A stretch of 64,000 nt of DNA from Alphaproteobacteria bacterium (GTDB taxonomy: Bacteria > Pseudomonadota > Alphaproteobacteria > SMXP01). The stretch spans positions 108,121 to 172,120 of the forward strand of contig JANQPV010000026.1 in assembly GCA_028285305.1 (NCBI GenBank), read 5' to 3'. The position numbers and the translations under genes are program-made. The first letter of the stretch is position 1. Each line of letters starts with the position of its first letter. Below the pieces are notes generated by a model that did no database searches, was not told the DNA's origin, and was given only the letters and a program-made list of their open reading frames with translations. Below, in pieces: positions 42,772-51,739 of the stretch.

Positions 42772-43596
42772 ATGAATTATATCGCCGCCACGGAAAGCCC
42801 TGTTCGAAATGTGGGCCATATCAAACTCCACCGCAAGGAAGACTTTGAAGGTATGCGCCGGGCGGGTCGCCTAGCGGCCGAATGCCTCGACATGATCACG
42901 CCACTGGTTCAGCCAGGCGTGTCGACGGCCCATCTGGACAAACTTTGCTACGAATTCATATGCGACAACGGCGCAATTCCGGCGTGCTTGAACTATCGTG
43001 GCTATACCAAAACGATCTGTACCTCGATCAACCATGTCGTTTGTCACGGTATTCCGAGCGACAAGCCCTTACGCGAAGGCGACATTGTCAACATCGATGT
43101 GACGGTCATTGTAGATGAATGGCATGGCGACCACAGCCGCATGTACCCCATAGGTGAGATCAAACGGAAAGCAGAACGTCTCATTGATATTACCTACGAA
43201 TGCATGATGCGCGGCATCGCGGCGGTTAAACCCAACGCGACCACCGGCAGCATTGGAGCGGAAATTCAACAGTACGCAGAAGGAGAACGATGCTCCGTCG
43301 TAACGGATTTTTGCGGCCATGGCCTGGGCCGGGTTTTTCACGATGCACCCAACATCGTTCATTACGGCCGCCACGGCGAAGGCTACGAATTGCGGCCGGG
43401 CATGTTCTTTACGATCGAGCCCATGATCAATTTGGGAAAACCGGCGGTCAAGCTCCTCAGTGATGGCTGGACAGCGGTCACAAAAGACCGCTCGCTCTCA
43501 GCCCAATTTGAACATTCCGTCGGCGTGACAGAAGACGGCGTGGAGATCTTTACAAAATCCCCCGCGGGTCTGGATAAGCCTCCGTACACAACTTGA
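42772..43596 (+). CDS. map: Methionine aminopeptidase, type I
   Basis: A 274-residue enzyme that removes the N-terminal Met from nascent proteins. The metal ligands of type I MetAP are visible: NIDVTVIVDEWHGDHSRMY (two Asp), CGHGLGRVFHDAPN (His), IEPMINLG (Glu) and QFEHSVGVTEDG (Glu). Length and motifs are normal. It is encoded between sfsA and radC in an apparent operon, and the second gene's start is 27 bases after the sfsA stop. Confidence 0.97.
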   Translation: MNYIAATESPVRNVGHIKLHRKEDFEGMRRAGRLAAECLDMITPLVQPGVSTAHLDKLCYEFICDNGAIPACLNYRGYTKTICTSINHVVCHGIPSDKPLREGDIVNIDVTVIVDEWHGDHSRMYPIGEIKRKAERLIDITYECMMRGIAAVKPNATTGSIGAEIQQYAEGERCSVVTDFCGHGLGRVFHDAPNIVHYGRHGEGYELRPGMFFTIEPMINLGKPAVKLLSDGWTAVTKDRSLSAQFEHSVGVTEDGVEIFTKSPAGLDKPPYTT

Positions 43597-43602
43597 TAGG
43601 CA

Positions 43603-44292
43603 ATGAGCACGGCGAGCGAACGGCCTCACTACACGGGACACCGTGAACGTTTGCGGCAGAGATTCATGTCGGGCGGTGCCGACGCTTTGGCAGACTACGA
43701 GCTCTTAGAGCTTATATTGTTCCGAGCTATACCGAGGCGGGACGTCAAACCTTTGGCGAAGACGCTTTTGCAGAAATTCGGCTCATTCGGAGACGTACTA
43801 CGTGCCGAGCCCGCGCGTCTTCGAGAAGTCCGGGGTTTGGGCGAAAACGCCATCATCGAACTGAAAGCGGTCGAGGCGGCGGCACTAAAGTTGGCACAGG
43901 CAAAAGTCCTCAATCGGCCGACCATCTCATCCTGGAACCAATTGATCGATTATTGCACTGCCCGGATGGCCTACAACAAGACCGAAGCCTTCCGAATCCT
44001 GTTTCTGGATCGAAAGAACGTCATGATCGCCGATGAGGAACAACAGCAAGGCACAGTCGATCACACTCCCGTTTATCCTAGAGAAGTCATGAAGCGGGCG
44101 CTAGAACTTGGCGCGTCAGCGATCGTCTTGGTTCACAACCACCCGAGCGGCGACCCAACGCCCTCGCAAGCGGATATAGAAATGACCAAGAAGATCATTG
44201 AAGCAGGCCGTGCGCTGAAGATTGTCGTGCACGACCACCTTGTAATCGGAAAAGGCCGCCACGTGAGCTTTAAGTCGGCGGGTTTATTGTAA
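43603..44292 (+). CDS. radC: RadC family (JAMM/MPN+) protein
   Basis: A 229-residue protein: helix-hairpin-helix-like N-terminal part ([34 protein letters not shown]) and C-terminal JAMM domain with [20 protein letters not shown] (HxH-x-D metal motif) and VVHDHLVIG. The name comes from an early repair claim; its function is unresolved. It follows map by 6 bases, the usual alphaproteobacterial arrangement. It converges on the PepSY gene. Confidence 0.95.
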   Translation: MSTASERPHYTGHRERLRQRFMSGGADALADYELLELILFRAIPRRDVKPLAKTLLQKFGSFGDVLRAEPARLREVRGLGENAIIELKAVEAAALKLAQAKVLNRPTISSWNQLIDYCTARMAYNKTEAFRILFLDRKNVMIADEEQQQGTVDHTPVYPREVMKRALELGASAIVLVHNHPSGDPTPSQADIEMTKKIIEAGRALKIVVHDHLVIGKGRHVSFKSAGLL

Positions 44293-44358
44293 GCCGTCGC
44301 CAACCCCCACTGGCCACCTACAAGGTACCGGTCGCGAATTCGAAAGCCGTAAGTGTGC

Positions 44359-44925
44359 TTACTTCGTAGGCGAATCAACAATCTCGCCGCTAACCGGATC
44401 AACGACAATCTCGTGCTCTGCACCATCAATGATCACATCGATCCGGTAGACATAGCCGCCAACAAGGGACTCTTTTAGGTTTGCTTCTCTGACGATGCCA
44501 GCGAAGCGCGCCAGAGCCAAAGCGATTGCATCGGGCAAACTAATCCGCGAGCGGCTGATGGTCGAAAATTTGGTCTGATTGGACGTTCCGAAAGGAACAA
44601 GGCTACGCGTCACATTGCGGCCAACCACAAGACCATTCGCCGGATTGATGTAGATTTGAGATTTGTTCTTTTTGTTCAGGACATCAATTTCATAGTAGAA
44701 CATGCCCTGCTTTTCCTGCAGCTCGCCACCAATGACATAGCCGCCGTCGGCCACGGTTTCGGCCGTTCTCATCGCCTGAGGCAATGAAATGGTTGCCCGA
44801 GAAAGAATTTCATGGCGTTCGGTCGAGCCATTACCAGCCGCCGCCGGACCGCTCATGAACACAACCACGGCAACGAGAGCGCCGGCGCGCCTGATCCAGT
44901 TTATGTTCGACAATCTTACTCGCAT
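44359..44925 (-). CDS. Exported protein with two PepSY domains
   Basis: A 188-residue protein with a signal peptide (basic MRVRLSNINWIRRAG, then ALVAVVVFMSGPAAAG). Two PepSY domains follow: ISLPQAMRTAETVADGGYV through FYYEIDVLNKKNKSQIYINP, and ISLPDAIALALARFAG through YVYRIDVIIDGAEHEIVVDP. PepSY domains are thought to inhibit or regulate periplasmic proteases or to sense. It is encoded just downstream of a two-component system on the same strand, with a gap of 208 bases, consistent with being its partner or target. Confidence 0.88.
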   Translation of the reverse strand: MRVRLSNINWIRRAGALVAVVVFMSGPAAAGNGSTERHEILSRATISLPQAMRTAETVADGGYVIGGELQEKQGMFYYEIDVLNKKNKSQIYINPANGLVVGRNVTRSLVPFGTSNQTKFSTISRSRISLPDAIALALARFAGIVREANLKESLVGGYVYRIDVIIDGAEHEIVVDPVSGEIVDSPTK

Positions 44926-45133
44926 TATCGGAACCGATAGCTAGTTGTGAACAGCAGCTACTTACGTGGGATCTTTTCCTATCAAATTTACGAGGTCAGC
45001 ACCACGTAATTATGTCATTCAGCCTGCAATAACATGCCGGTGAAAAACGCCGAGGACCGGCCATTGAGGTAGTTTGAGAACAAAAAGTAAACAATGATTG
45101 ATCAAAGACTAGGCTTCGAAACTTAAACCATCC

Positions 45134-46519
45134 TTAAACGGACATCTCAGAACCGGTTGGAAACAGCACACGGACACATAATCCGCGCAGTCTCGATCCG
45201 TTTTCCAGGATAAGTTTAGCACCGTGAAGCTCCGCAATCTTAGATACGATTGAAAGGCCCAATCCCGCCCCTTCAGCCTTTGTCCCTTGGACGCGATAGA
45301 ACCGATTCCAGACATTATCCTTCTCGTCCTCGGGAATGCCGTGGCCACTATCAGAAACGGCCAATTCGATTCCCCTGCCGCTGTTCGACAGGCTGGCCAT
45401 CACCGTTCCGTTCTCAGGCGCGTACCGCGCGGCGTTATCCAACAGGTTTCGAATCATAATGGACAAACATCCAGGGTCCCCTTGGATCGGTTGCACCGCC
45501 TCAGCCTCCAACTCAAGATCGATATTCTTGGCAAACGCCTGCGACGCGATCTCCTGCAACTCTCTTTCAACGATCGGACGCAGATCGACCTCTTCAAGCG
45601 TCTGCGAAGTTTCATCAGGGTCAAGACGAGCCAAAATGAGCAGCTGATCTATGACACGCCGAGAACGATCAATACTTTGTTTGATCTTCGCAACGGCGTT
45701 GGCCTGATCTTCTTCGCTTTTAGCCCTGCGCAAAACCTCCGTAAACGTCTCTATCGCGGCCAAAGGCGTGCGCAACTCGTGACTGGCATCTGCCGTGAAG
45801 CGCCGTTCCCCTTCGATCGCAACATCCAATTTTCCGAAGAAGCGGTTCAAAGCCGAAGTAATCGCCTGGACTTCGCTCGGAGCCTTGCTCGCATCAATCG
45901 GCTGCATATCCGAGGGCGAGCGCTTTTTGATTTCTCCCGCCACATGTCGCAAATGCTTAATCCCATGCCAAATCGCCCAATAAGAAAGGCCGAAAATGAG
46001 GATGAGCCCTACAGCCATGGGCCCCATGGAGTAGACGGCCAATAAGATCGCCGCATCTTGACTCAAGCTATTCCGCGCACCGACTATCACATCCAATCCG
46101 CCAACCCAGTCAATTCGATAATAAAACCGCCAGCGTGATCCGTCGAGTTGCCCGTTTGACGAGCCCGGGCGACCTGCCATTCGATTTTCTGGTGCGGTAT
46201 CGGACTTTGTGAGGAGATTGGTCCCATCCCACACTTGAAAGGCAAAGGAGCTCAAATTCCCATAGGCGCGTTGCGTCCGTTTTGGCAGGTCCTCAATGCC
46301 GCGAAAGTTCTGTTCTCTGGCCTGCTCGGCCCGTAACCAAACGAAATACGCAGCTTGAGACAGCTGGTCGTCAAGAGATTCCGTGATCCGCCGCTCGATA
46401 TTATAGACTGATGCGCCGACCGAAACGATCCACACAAGAGAGATCAACAAAACCAACGGGACAAAGATCCCGAAATGAATCGAGTCAGCCCACTTTCTTA
46501 TCGACGATATAACCCACAT
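45134..46519 (-). CDS. Sensor histidine kinase, PmrB/QseC type
   Basis: A 461-residue kinase. The first membrane helix is about residues 14-38 (HFGIFVPLVLLISLVWIVSV), followed by a short periplasmic domain and a second helix near 155-180 (AVYSMGPMAVGLILIFGL). HisKA has a complete H-box ASHELRTPLAAIETF (H247). The HATPase domain has NLLDNAARYAP, VSDSGHGI and GAGLGLSIVSKI. It overlaps the response regulator gene by 35 bases at its start, so the two are translated together. With the downstream PepSY gene this resembles QseBC/PmrAB systems that respond to envelope signals. Confidence 0.94.
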   Translation of the reverse strand: MWVISSIRKWADSIHFGIFVPLVLLISLVWIVSVGASVYNIERRITESLDDQLSQAAYFVWLRAEQAREQNFRGIEDLPKRTQRAYGNLSSFAFQVWDGTNLLTKSDTAPENRMAGRPGSSNGQLDGSRWRFYYRIDWVGGLDVIVGARNSLSQDAAILLAVYSMGPMAVGLILIFGLSYWAIWHGIKHLRHVAGEIKKRSPSDMQPIDASKAPSEVQAITSALNRFFGKLDVAIEGERRFTADASHELRTPLAAIETFTEVLRRAKSEEDQANAVAKIKQSIDRSRRVIDQLLILARLDPDETSQTLEEVDLRPIVERELQEIASQAFAKNIDLELEAEAVQPIQGDPGCLSIMIRNLLDNAARYAPENGTVMASLSNSGRGIELAVSDSGHGIPEDEKDNVWNRFYRVQGTKAEGAGLGLSIVSKIAELHGAKLILENGSRLRGLCVRVLFPTGSEMSV

Positions 46520-47150
46520 TGCGAATGGTTCTTATCAGATCCTTGCCCAGTTTCTGCCTGAGATGATGGATATAGACTTCAACAGCGTTACTGCCCGGCT
46601 CAGCATCCCAAGGATAGATTGAGCGCTCCAGTTGAGCCTTTGACAAGACGCGCCCGGCATTTTCGAGGAGTTCCTGCAAAACGGCAAACTCCTTGGCCGA
46701 CAGATCGACCATAACGCCGTCTTTAGTGACCGCTCTACCGGCAAGGTCCACGGCGATAGAGCCATGCTCCAAAATCGGGGCGGAACGTCCGTGCACACGG
46801 CGATTGATGGTTCTGATCCGCGCGCACAATTCATCGCTGTCGAATGGTTTGACGATGTAATCATCGGCCCCTTTGTCCAAGCCGACGACACGGTCTTTGA
46901 ATGTATCGCGGGCGGTGAGCATGATGATGGGAACATTGTTCCCGGCATTGCGAACCTTTTGGAGCACGTCGATCCCAGATTGGCCTGGCAGGCCAATGTC
47001 GAGGATGACCATTTCGTAGGGCTCAAGGCCAATAGCGTATTCGGCCTCATTCCCGTCTTGAATGAGGTCGACCGCATAGCCTTCCTCGTCTAAAATCGCT
47101 TTGAGACCTTCGCCCAGCAGCTGATCATCTTCGACAAGCAAAAGTCGCAT
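46485..47150 (-). CDS. OmpR-family response regulator
   Basis: A 221-residue regulator. The receiver domain has the acidic pair VEDD (7-9), phospho-acceptor D51 in VILDIGLPG, T79 and K101 in IVKPF. The winged-helix DNA-binding domain starts about residue 125 and includes LSAKEFAVLQELLENAGRV and VEVYIHHLRQKL. The ATG at 47150 has GGGAGG 6 bases upstream; the longer frame reading into the divergent purB region is not real. It is encoded first, with the kinase overlapping its end. Confidence 0.95.
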   Translation of the reverse strand: MRLLLVEDDQLLGEGLKAILDEEGYAVDLIQDGNEAEYAIGLEPYEMVILDIGLPGQSGIDVLQKVRNAGNNVPIIMLTARDTFKDRVVGLDKGADDYIVKPFDSDELCARIRTINRRVHGRSAPILEHGSIAVDLAGRAVTKDGVMVDLSAKEFAVLQELLENAGRVLSKAQLERSIYPWDAEPGSNAVEVYIHHLRQKLGKDLIRTIRNVGYIVDKKVG

Positions 47151-47270
47151 CTGTTGCCTCCCACCAGGTATAATGCGCCCTACATACGAGAATGACCAGC
47201 AAAACCGGCTTAAAGTAAAAACTGGCCCGCACAATGGTGACGCACCAATGCGGCAAAGAGAGGACATTCT

Positions 47271-48572
47271 ATGATCCCCCGCTACGCGCGTGATGTAATG
47301 ACATCGATATGGAGCCCTGAGGCCAAATTCCAGATTTGGTTCGAAATCGAGGCTCATGCTTGCGATGCGATGGCAAACCTTGGGATCATTCCCAAGGAGG
47401 CGGCCAAAGCAATTTGGGAACGCGCACACTTTGAGGTCGACCGCATCGATGAAATTGAACGGGAAGTGAAGCACGACGTCATCGCCTTCTTGACGAATGT
47501 GGCCGAACACGTGGGAGAGGAGGCACGCTTTCTTCATCAGGGCATGACCTCCTCTGACGTCTTGGACACGTGTTTTGCCGTTCAGCTCGCCCGCGCATCG
47601 GATCTTCTGCTGGCGGATCTCCAAGACTTGCTTGCGGTCCTCAAACGGCGCGCCTTCGAGCACAAAATGACCTTGTGTATCGGCCGCAGTCACGGCATCC
47701 ATGCCGAACCGACCACGTTCGGCCTAAAACTTGCCCAGGCATATGCTGAGTTCGATCGCTGCAAACAGCGATTGACTGAGGCCCGTGAAGAAATCGCTAC
47801 CTGCGCCATCTCCGGCGCAGTGGGAACATTCGCCAACATTGATCCGCGCATTGAGGAACACGTCGCAGCCCAGCTCGGCCTAAAGCCCGAGACAATCTCG
47901 ACCCAGATCATTCCACGAGATCGCCATGCACAGTTTTTTGCTGTGCTTGCCGTCATTGCGAGCTGTGTCGAGCGGCTCGCCACAGAGATTCGTCATCTTC
48001 AGCGAACGGAGGTCCTCGAGGCGGAGGAATACTTCTCACAAGGACAAAAGGGGTCGTCAGCCATGCCCCACAAACGCAACCCCGTCCTGACAGAGAACTT
48101 GACCGGCCTTGCCAGATTGGTCAGAGGTATGGCCATCCCCGCCATGGAAAACGTCGCGCTTTGGCACGAACGGGACATATCGCATTCCAGCGTTGAGCGG
48201 AACATCGGTCCGGACGCGACGGTCACACTCGACTTTGCCTTACACAGACTAACGGGCGTCGTCGACAAACTGGTGGTGTATCCTGAAAACATGCAAGCCA
48301 ATTTGGATCGACTAGGTGGATTGGTCCATTCACAGCGAGTCTTACTGGCGCTAACACAAGCAGGCATGTCGCGCGAAGAAGCCTACTCGGTCGTCCAGAG
48401 GAATGCGATGCCGGTCTGGCGCGGAGAAGGTCAGTTTTTGGATCTCTTAAAGCAAGATGCCGACGTCGGAGCCCACCTGAATCACGCCCAACTCGAAAGT
48501 CTCTTCGATCTGGGCTATCACACCAAGAATGTGGACTTGATCTTTGACCGGGTGTTCGCAAACAGCGGTTAG
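47271..48572 (+). CDS. purB: Adenylosuccinate lyase
   Basis: A 433-residue enzyme of the fumarase/aspartase superfamily acting twice in purine synthesis: SAICAR to AICAR and adenylosuccinate to AMP, releasing fumarate. Seen: GMTSSDVLDTCFAVQL, GRSHGIHAEPTTFGLKLA (catalytic His) and the signature GSSAMPHKRNP (261-271, with the mobile-loop Ser). Length is typical. It is divergent from the response regulator; the purCSQL cluster follows 1.4 kb away beyond a minus-strand segment. Confidence 0.97.
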   Translation: MIPRYARDVMTSIWSPEAKFQIWFEIEAHACDAMANLGIIPKEAAKAIWERAHFEVDRIDEIEREVKHDVIAFLTNVAEHVGEEARFLHQGMTSSDVLDTCFAVQLARASDLLLADLQDLLAVLKRRAFEHKMTLCIGRSHGIHAEPTTFGLKLAQAYAEFDRCKQRLTEAREEIATCAISGAVGTFANIDPRIEEHVAAQLGLKPETISTQIIPRDRHAQFFAVLAVIASCVERLATEIRHLQRTEVLEAEEYFSQGQKGSSAMPHKRNPVLTENLTGLARLVRGMAIPAMENVALWHERDISHSSVERNIGPDATVTLDFALHRLTGVVDKLVVYPENMQANLDRLGGLVHSQRVLLALTQAGMSREEAYSVVQRNAMPVWRGEGQFLDLLKQDADVGAHLNHAQLESLFDLGYHTKNVDLIFDRVFANSG

Positions 48573-48591
48573 AACCCCGGCAACTAACATC

Positions 48592-48933
48592 CTAGAGCGC
48601 CAGATACTCCTTAAGCTTCCTTTTGACTTTGCCGCGATCTGAACCGTGCAAATGGCCGACCCGGTCGGCAACGCCGTCCGGAGGAAGCACGAACAACTCA
48701 CGCACGCGGATGAAGTGCTCGCCCTCTAAGTTGGTCGGCTTGAGTTTATTGATTTCAAGGTCCATGGCTTCGCGCCCATCGTTCACATCGACAAGGGCGA
48801 CAACATAATAGCCGCGGTCGGTGGCATGCAATTTCTCCCCGGACACAACCAACACGTGGCGCTTTTCGACAGTCCCTTTCGCGTCCACCACCGCCAAGAC
48901 GGCTAAGACATCCCACTGCTTTACACTCACCAC
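48592..48933 (-). CDS. Possible PemK/MazF-like toxin
   Basis: A 113-residue protein with a PemK/MazF-like pattern: KQWDVLAVLAVV, RHVLVVSGEKLHA (strand and turn like VVVS in PemK), YYVVALVDVND, then FIRVRELFVLPPDGVADRVG and a C-terminal helix KVKRKLKEYL. Members are small SH3-like RNases paired with an antitoxin. The match is by eye and moderate; a few conserved residues are ambiguous. GTG start at 48933 with GGGAGG 7 bases upstream. It lies 59 bases downstream of the AbrB-like gene on the same strand, the usual antitoxin-toxin order, and ends 19 bases from the convergent purB stop. Confidence 0.5.
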   Translation of the reverse strand: MVSVKQWDVLAVLAVVDAKGTVEKRHVLVVSGEKLHATDRGYYVVALVDVNDGREAMDLEINKLKPTNLEGEHFIRVRELFVLPPDGVADRVGHLHGSDRGKVKRKLKEYLAL

Positions 48934-48992
48934 AGTGTCACCCCTCCCAATCGAGTTCGACTCCCCAAAGACGCGTGCTCAAGAAGCGAAAA

Positions 48993-49400
48993 CTATTTGC
49001 TCCAACTCCGTACAGTTTGGCTGTTCAAAACTCGCACACCGCCTTTGCTGATGGTCAAATCCTTGCCGTCAAACTGCCACTCCACGGTATCTTGGGGACC
49101 CAAATGCAACTGTTCCGTAAACTGTTTGGATACGACAAGATTACCGTCTTTATCGACTGCTATTTGCCCCCCACTTCCCGTGTCAGATTTGACCCAGCTT
49201 TGGACGGTTCCAAGAGCAAGCGGTTTCGCCTCAGGATTGGAAATCTTGAGAACATCGCGATCAACATCGCACTTGAACTTCTTGTACGAACTCATTTTCA
49301 ACTCCATCAGGGTTTCGTGATCGATAACAATCTCATTGTTCTTGTTAACGATGAGATTCCCCTGTTTTTGGGGCTTCTTCAATTTTTTGAGGAATTGCAT
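48993..49400 (-). CDS. Protein with two AbrB-like segments, possible antitoxin
   Basis: A 135-residue protein with two similar beta-rich segments that resemble SpoVT/AbrB DNA-binding units: GNLIVNKNNEIVIDHETL through VLKIS, and GGQIAVDKDGNLVVSKQF through DLTIS. The N-terminal MQFLKKLKKPQK is basic. In AbrB proteins such swapped-hairpin units bind DNA as dimers; two units in one chain would make a built-in pseudodimer. It has GGAG 7 bases before the ATG. It sits upstream of the possible PemK-like gene. Antitoxin function is inferred from order and fold only. Confidence 0.5.
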   Translation of the reverse strand: MQFLKKLKKPQKQGNLIVNKNNEIVIDHETLMELKMSSYKKFKCDVDRDVLKISNPEAKPLALGTVQSWVKSDTGSGGQIAVDKDGNLVVSKQFTEQLHLGPQDTVEWQFDGKDLTISKGGVRVLNSQTVRSWSK

Positions 49401-49550
49401 TTAACTACTCCACCAATTCCCTTCTGTCCCAACGCGCTCTGAATTGGGCGCTGACGCGATCTCTACGAATTTATCACATGTTCAAGGCCCAAGCACCCAC
49501 AACCCAGCTGTAAGGCAATCGGCCGTCCGCAGCCTTGATCCAGCGCAATC

Positions 49551-49871
49551 CTACTCGGTATTGATCTGGTCGATCGCCGTTTCCATCAGAGAGACCATCT
49601 GCTCACGGATTTCAGCGTCACTAATCTCGATGTGTTTCTCGTCAAAGTCGCCGCGCACCTTACGAAAGACATCTTCATCGCCGGGTTCTTCGAAATCGGC
49701 TTTTACAACTTCTTTGGCATAGGCGTCGGCGGCGTCTCCGGAGATCCCGAGCTTTTCCGCGGCCCACAAACCCAAAAGCTTGTTGCGGCGCGCCTCAGCC
49801 TTGAATTTCAGGTCCTGGTCATGAGCGAACCTGTCTTCGTAACTTTTGCGCCGATCGTCAAAACTGGTCAT
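49551..49871 (-). CDS. F1-ATPase inhibitor zeta subunit (DUF1476)
   Basis: A 106-residue helical protein: MTSFDDRRKSYEDRFAHDQD at the N-terminus and KFKAEARRNKLLGLWAAEKL following, which is the DUF1476 signature. Alphaproteobacterial members (zeta) bind the F1 part of ATP synthase and block ATP hydrolysis through the N-terminal helix, as shown in Paracoccus and relatives. The four-helix C-terminal part has several acidic residues (FEEPGDEDVF). No F1 genes are in the window. It is divergent from purC, with about 136 bases between starts. Confidence 0.94.
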   Translation of the reverse strand: MTSFDDRRKSYEDRFAHDQDLKFKAEARRNKLLGLWAAEKLGISGDAADAYAKEVVKADFEEPGDEDVFRKVRGDFDEKHIEISDAEIREQMVSLMETAIDQINTE

Positions 49872-50007
49872 AAGGTGTTATCCCCAAATGTTGCTAAATT
49901 GCTGTTGGCTTTCCTACTTCTCCCCCTTATTTATGCGTTGAGTCTTGCTTTCGAAAGACCAAAGTTCGGAATGATTTCCGCTTCTTGAGCTGAAAAGAGT
50001 GTGGTCC

Positions 50008-50763
50008 ATGCCGCGTCGCCGCCAAATCTACGAGGGAAAAGCGAAAATCCTCTACGAGGGCCCCGAGCAGGGGACTGTTATCCAATACTTCAAAGACGAT
50101 GCGACAGCGTTTGATGGCAAAAAGCACGAAGTTTTGGATGGCAAAGGCGTTCTGAACAACAGGATCTCAGAGCATATCATGGTGCGCCTGGCTGAGATCG
50201 GCGTCCAGAACCACTTCATAAAGCGGCTGAACATGCGCGAACAACTTGTTCGCCGGGTAGAAATAATTCCGCTTGAGGTGGTGATGCGCAACATCGCAGC
50301 CGGCTCTATCGCTAAACGGCTTGGCTTAACAGAAGGCGATGCCCTACCCCGTCCGATCGTCGAATTCTATCTCAAGGATGACAGTCTAGGAGATCCTCTT
50401 GTCACGGAGGACCATATTGCGGCGTTCAATTGGGCTTCACCTTATGAGCTCGGCGACATGGCCTCCAACGCGTTCCGCATCAACGACTTTCTGTCCGGCA
50501 TGTTCGCAGCCATAGACATCCAATTGGTGGACTTTAAGATCGAATTCGGCCGCGTTTACGAAGGAGATGCTGTACAGGTTATTGTTGCCGACGAAATAAG
50601 TCCTGATTCGTGCCGATTGTGGGACCGAAACTCCAAGGAGAAGCTCGACAAAGATCGCTTCCGCCGCGACCTCGGAAATGTGATCGAGTCTTATCGCGAA
50701 GTCGCCCGTCGATTGGGCATTTTGCCCGAGGATCCCACGCCCCTGACGGCGGTCGAGGACTAA
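50008..50763 (+). CDS. purC: SAICAR synthetase
   Basis: A 251-residue ATP-grasp-like enzyme joining CAIR and aspartate in purine synthesis. Seen: [20 protein letters not shown] at the N-terminus, [19 protein letters not shown] (central), [10 protein letters not shown] and [14 protein letters not shown]. Length typical. Start set at the ATG at 50008; a GTG at 49999 is in frame but unlikely. First of the purC-purS-purQ-purL cluster. Confidence 0.97.
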   Translation: MPRRRQIYEGKAKILYEGPEQGTVIQYFKDDATAFDGKKHEVLDGKGVLNNRISEHIMVRLAEIGVQNHFIKRLNMREQLVRRVEIIPLEVVMRNIAAGSIAKRLGLTEGDALPRPIVEFYLKDDSLGDPLVTEDHIAAFNWASPYELGDMASNAFRINDFLSGMFAAIDIQLVDFKIEFGRVYEGDAVQVIVADEISPDSCRLWDRNSKEKLDKDRFRRDLGNVIESYREVARRLGILPEDPTPLTAVED

Positions 50764-50769
50764 ATCTCA

Positions 50770-51009
50770 ATGAAGGCGCGCATCCACGTAACCTTGAAGT
50801 CCGGAGTGCTAGACCCTCAAGGCAAAGCCATTGAATCCGCTCTCGGTCACCTTGGGTTTGCAGGAGTAGAGAATGTCCGCCAGGGCAAAGTCATTGAGCT
50901 CGAACTGACCGGACGCAGCCGCGAACAGGCCGAGGCGGATCTGCAATCCATGTGTGAAAGGTTACTCGCCAACACAGTCATTGAAAACTACACCATAGAC
51001 CTCACGTGA
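50770..51009 (+). CDS. purS: FGAM synthase small subunit
   Basis: A 79-residue protein: [20 protein letters not shown], then [20 protein letters not shown]. PurS is the third component of the bacterial three-piece FGAM synthase, docking PurQ to PurL and passing ammonia. It is 6 bases after purC, and 67 bases before the chosen purQ start. Family and length fit exactly. Confidence 0.97.
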   Translation: MKARIHVTLKSGVLDPQGKAIESALGHLGFAGVENVRQGKVIELELTGRSREQAEADLQSMCERLLANTVIENYTIDLT

Positions 51010-51076
51010 GCCGTTCGAAGCACATCCGCATAATGATCATGACCGCAGACCGCCAGCATATGCACGAATGATCTCT

Positions 51077-51739
51077 ATGAAATCTGTCGTTATCGTTTTT
51101 CCCGCTTCCAACTGTGACCGCGACGTAGCCGTCGCTTTGCAGAAAGTAACTGGTGGCCAGCCCGTGATGGTATGGCATGGGGATGCACAACTTCCGGAGT
51201 GCGATCTTATTGTACTGCCGGGCGGCTTCTCCTACGGCGATTATTTGCGCACAGGCGCTATGGCGGCGCATTCCCCGATCATGCGGGAAGTGAAGACGCA
51301 CGCTGAGCGCGGTGTCCCTGTACTGGGGATTTGCAATGGCTTTCAGGTCTTAACCGAATCCGGTCTTTTGCCAGGCGCCTTGATGACGAACGCAAATCTC
51401 AAGTTTGTGTGCCGGTCCGTTTCCCTTCGCGTTGAGAATACCGATACTCTTTATACTCACAAATACCCAGTAGGCGCCTCAGTTGTCATTCCGGTTGCAC
51501 ACCATGGGGGCAACTATTTTGCAGACGAGGACGCCCTCGACCGCCTCGAAGGAGAAGGACAAGTCGTTTTTCGGTATGAAGACAATCCAAACGGTTCAGC
51601 GCGAGACATAGCCGGGATCATAAACTCAAACGGGCGCGTAATGGGTTTAATGCCCCATCCTGAACGGGTGATCGAGCCGGAACTCGGCGGCACGGACGGG
51701 ATCCCTTTGTTTCAGGGGATAATGGAGCGCTTAGCGTGA
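51077..51739 (+). CDS. purQ: FGAM synthase glutaminase subunit
   Basis: A 220-residue class I glutamine amidotransferase. The start [20 protein letters not shown] is the family start, though most members read FPGSNCD; the ATG at 51068 (three codons earlier) is possible. The nucleophile Cys is in [11 protein letters not shown], the oxyanion strand is [13 protein letters not shown], and the catalytic His-x-Glu is in [12 protein letters not shown]. It supplies ammonia to PurL. Its stop overlaps the purL start by 4 bases. Confidence 0.97.
   Translation: MKSVVIVFPASNCDRDVAVALQKVTGGQPVMVWHGDAQLPECDLIVLPGGFSYGDYLRTGAMAAHSPIMREVKTHAERGVPVLGICNGFQVLTESGLLPGALMTNANLKFVCRSVSLRVENTDTLYTHKYPVGASVVIPVAHHGGNYFADEDALDRLEGEGQVVFRYEDNPNGSARDIAGIINSNGRVMGLMPHPERVIEPELGGTDGIPLFQGIMERLA

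Noticed and set aside
45287..46045. A 252-codon plus-strand frame
   Set aside because: Opposite the two-component kinase; no ribosome site and no recognisable motif.
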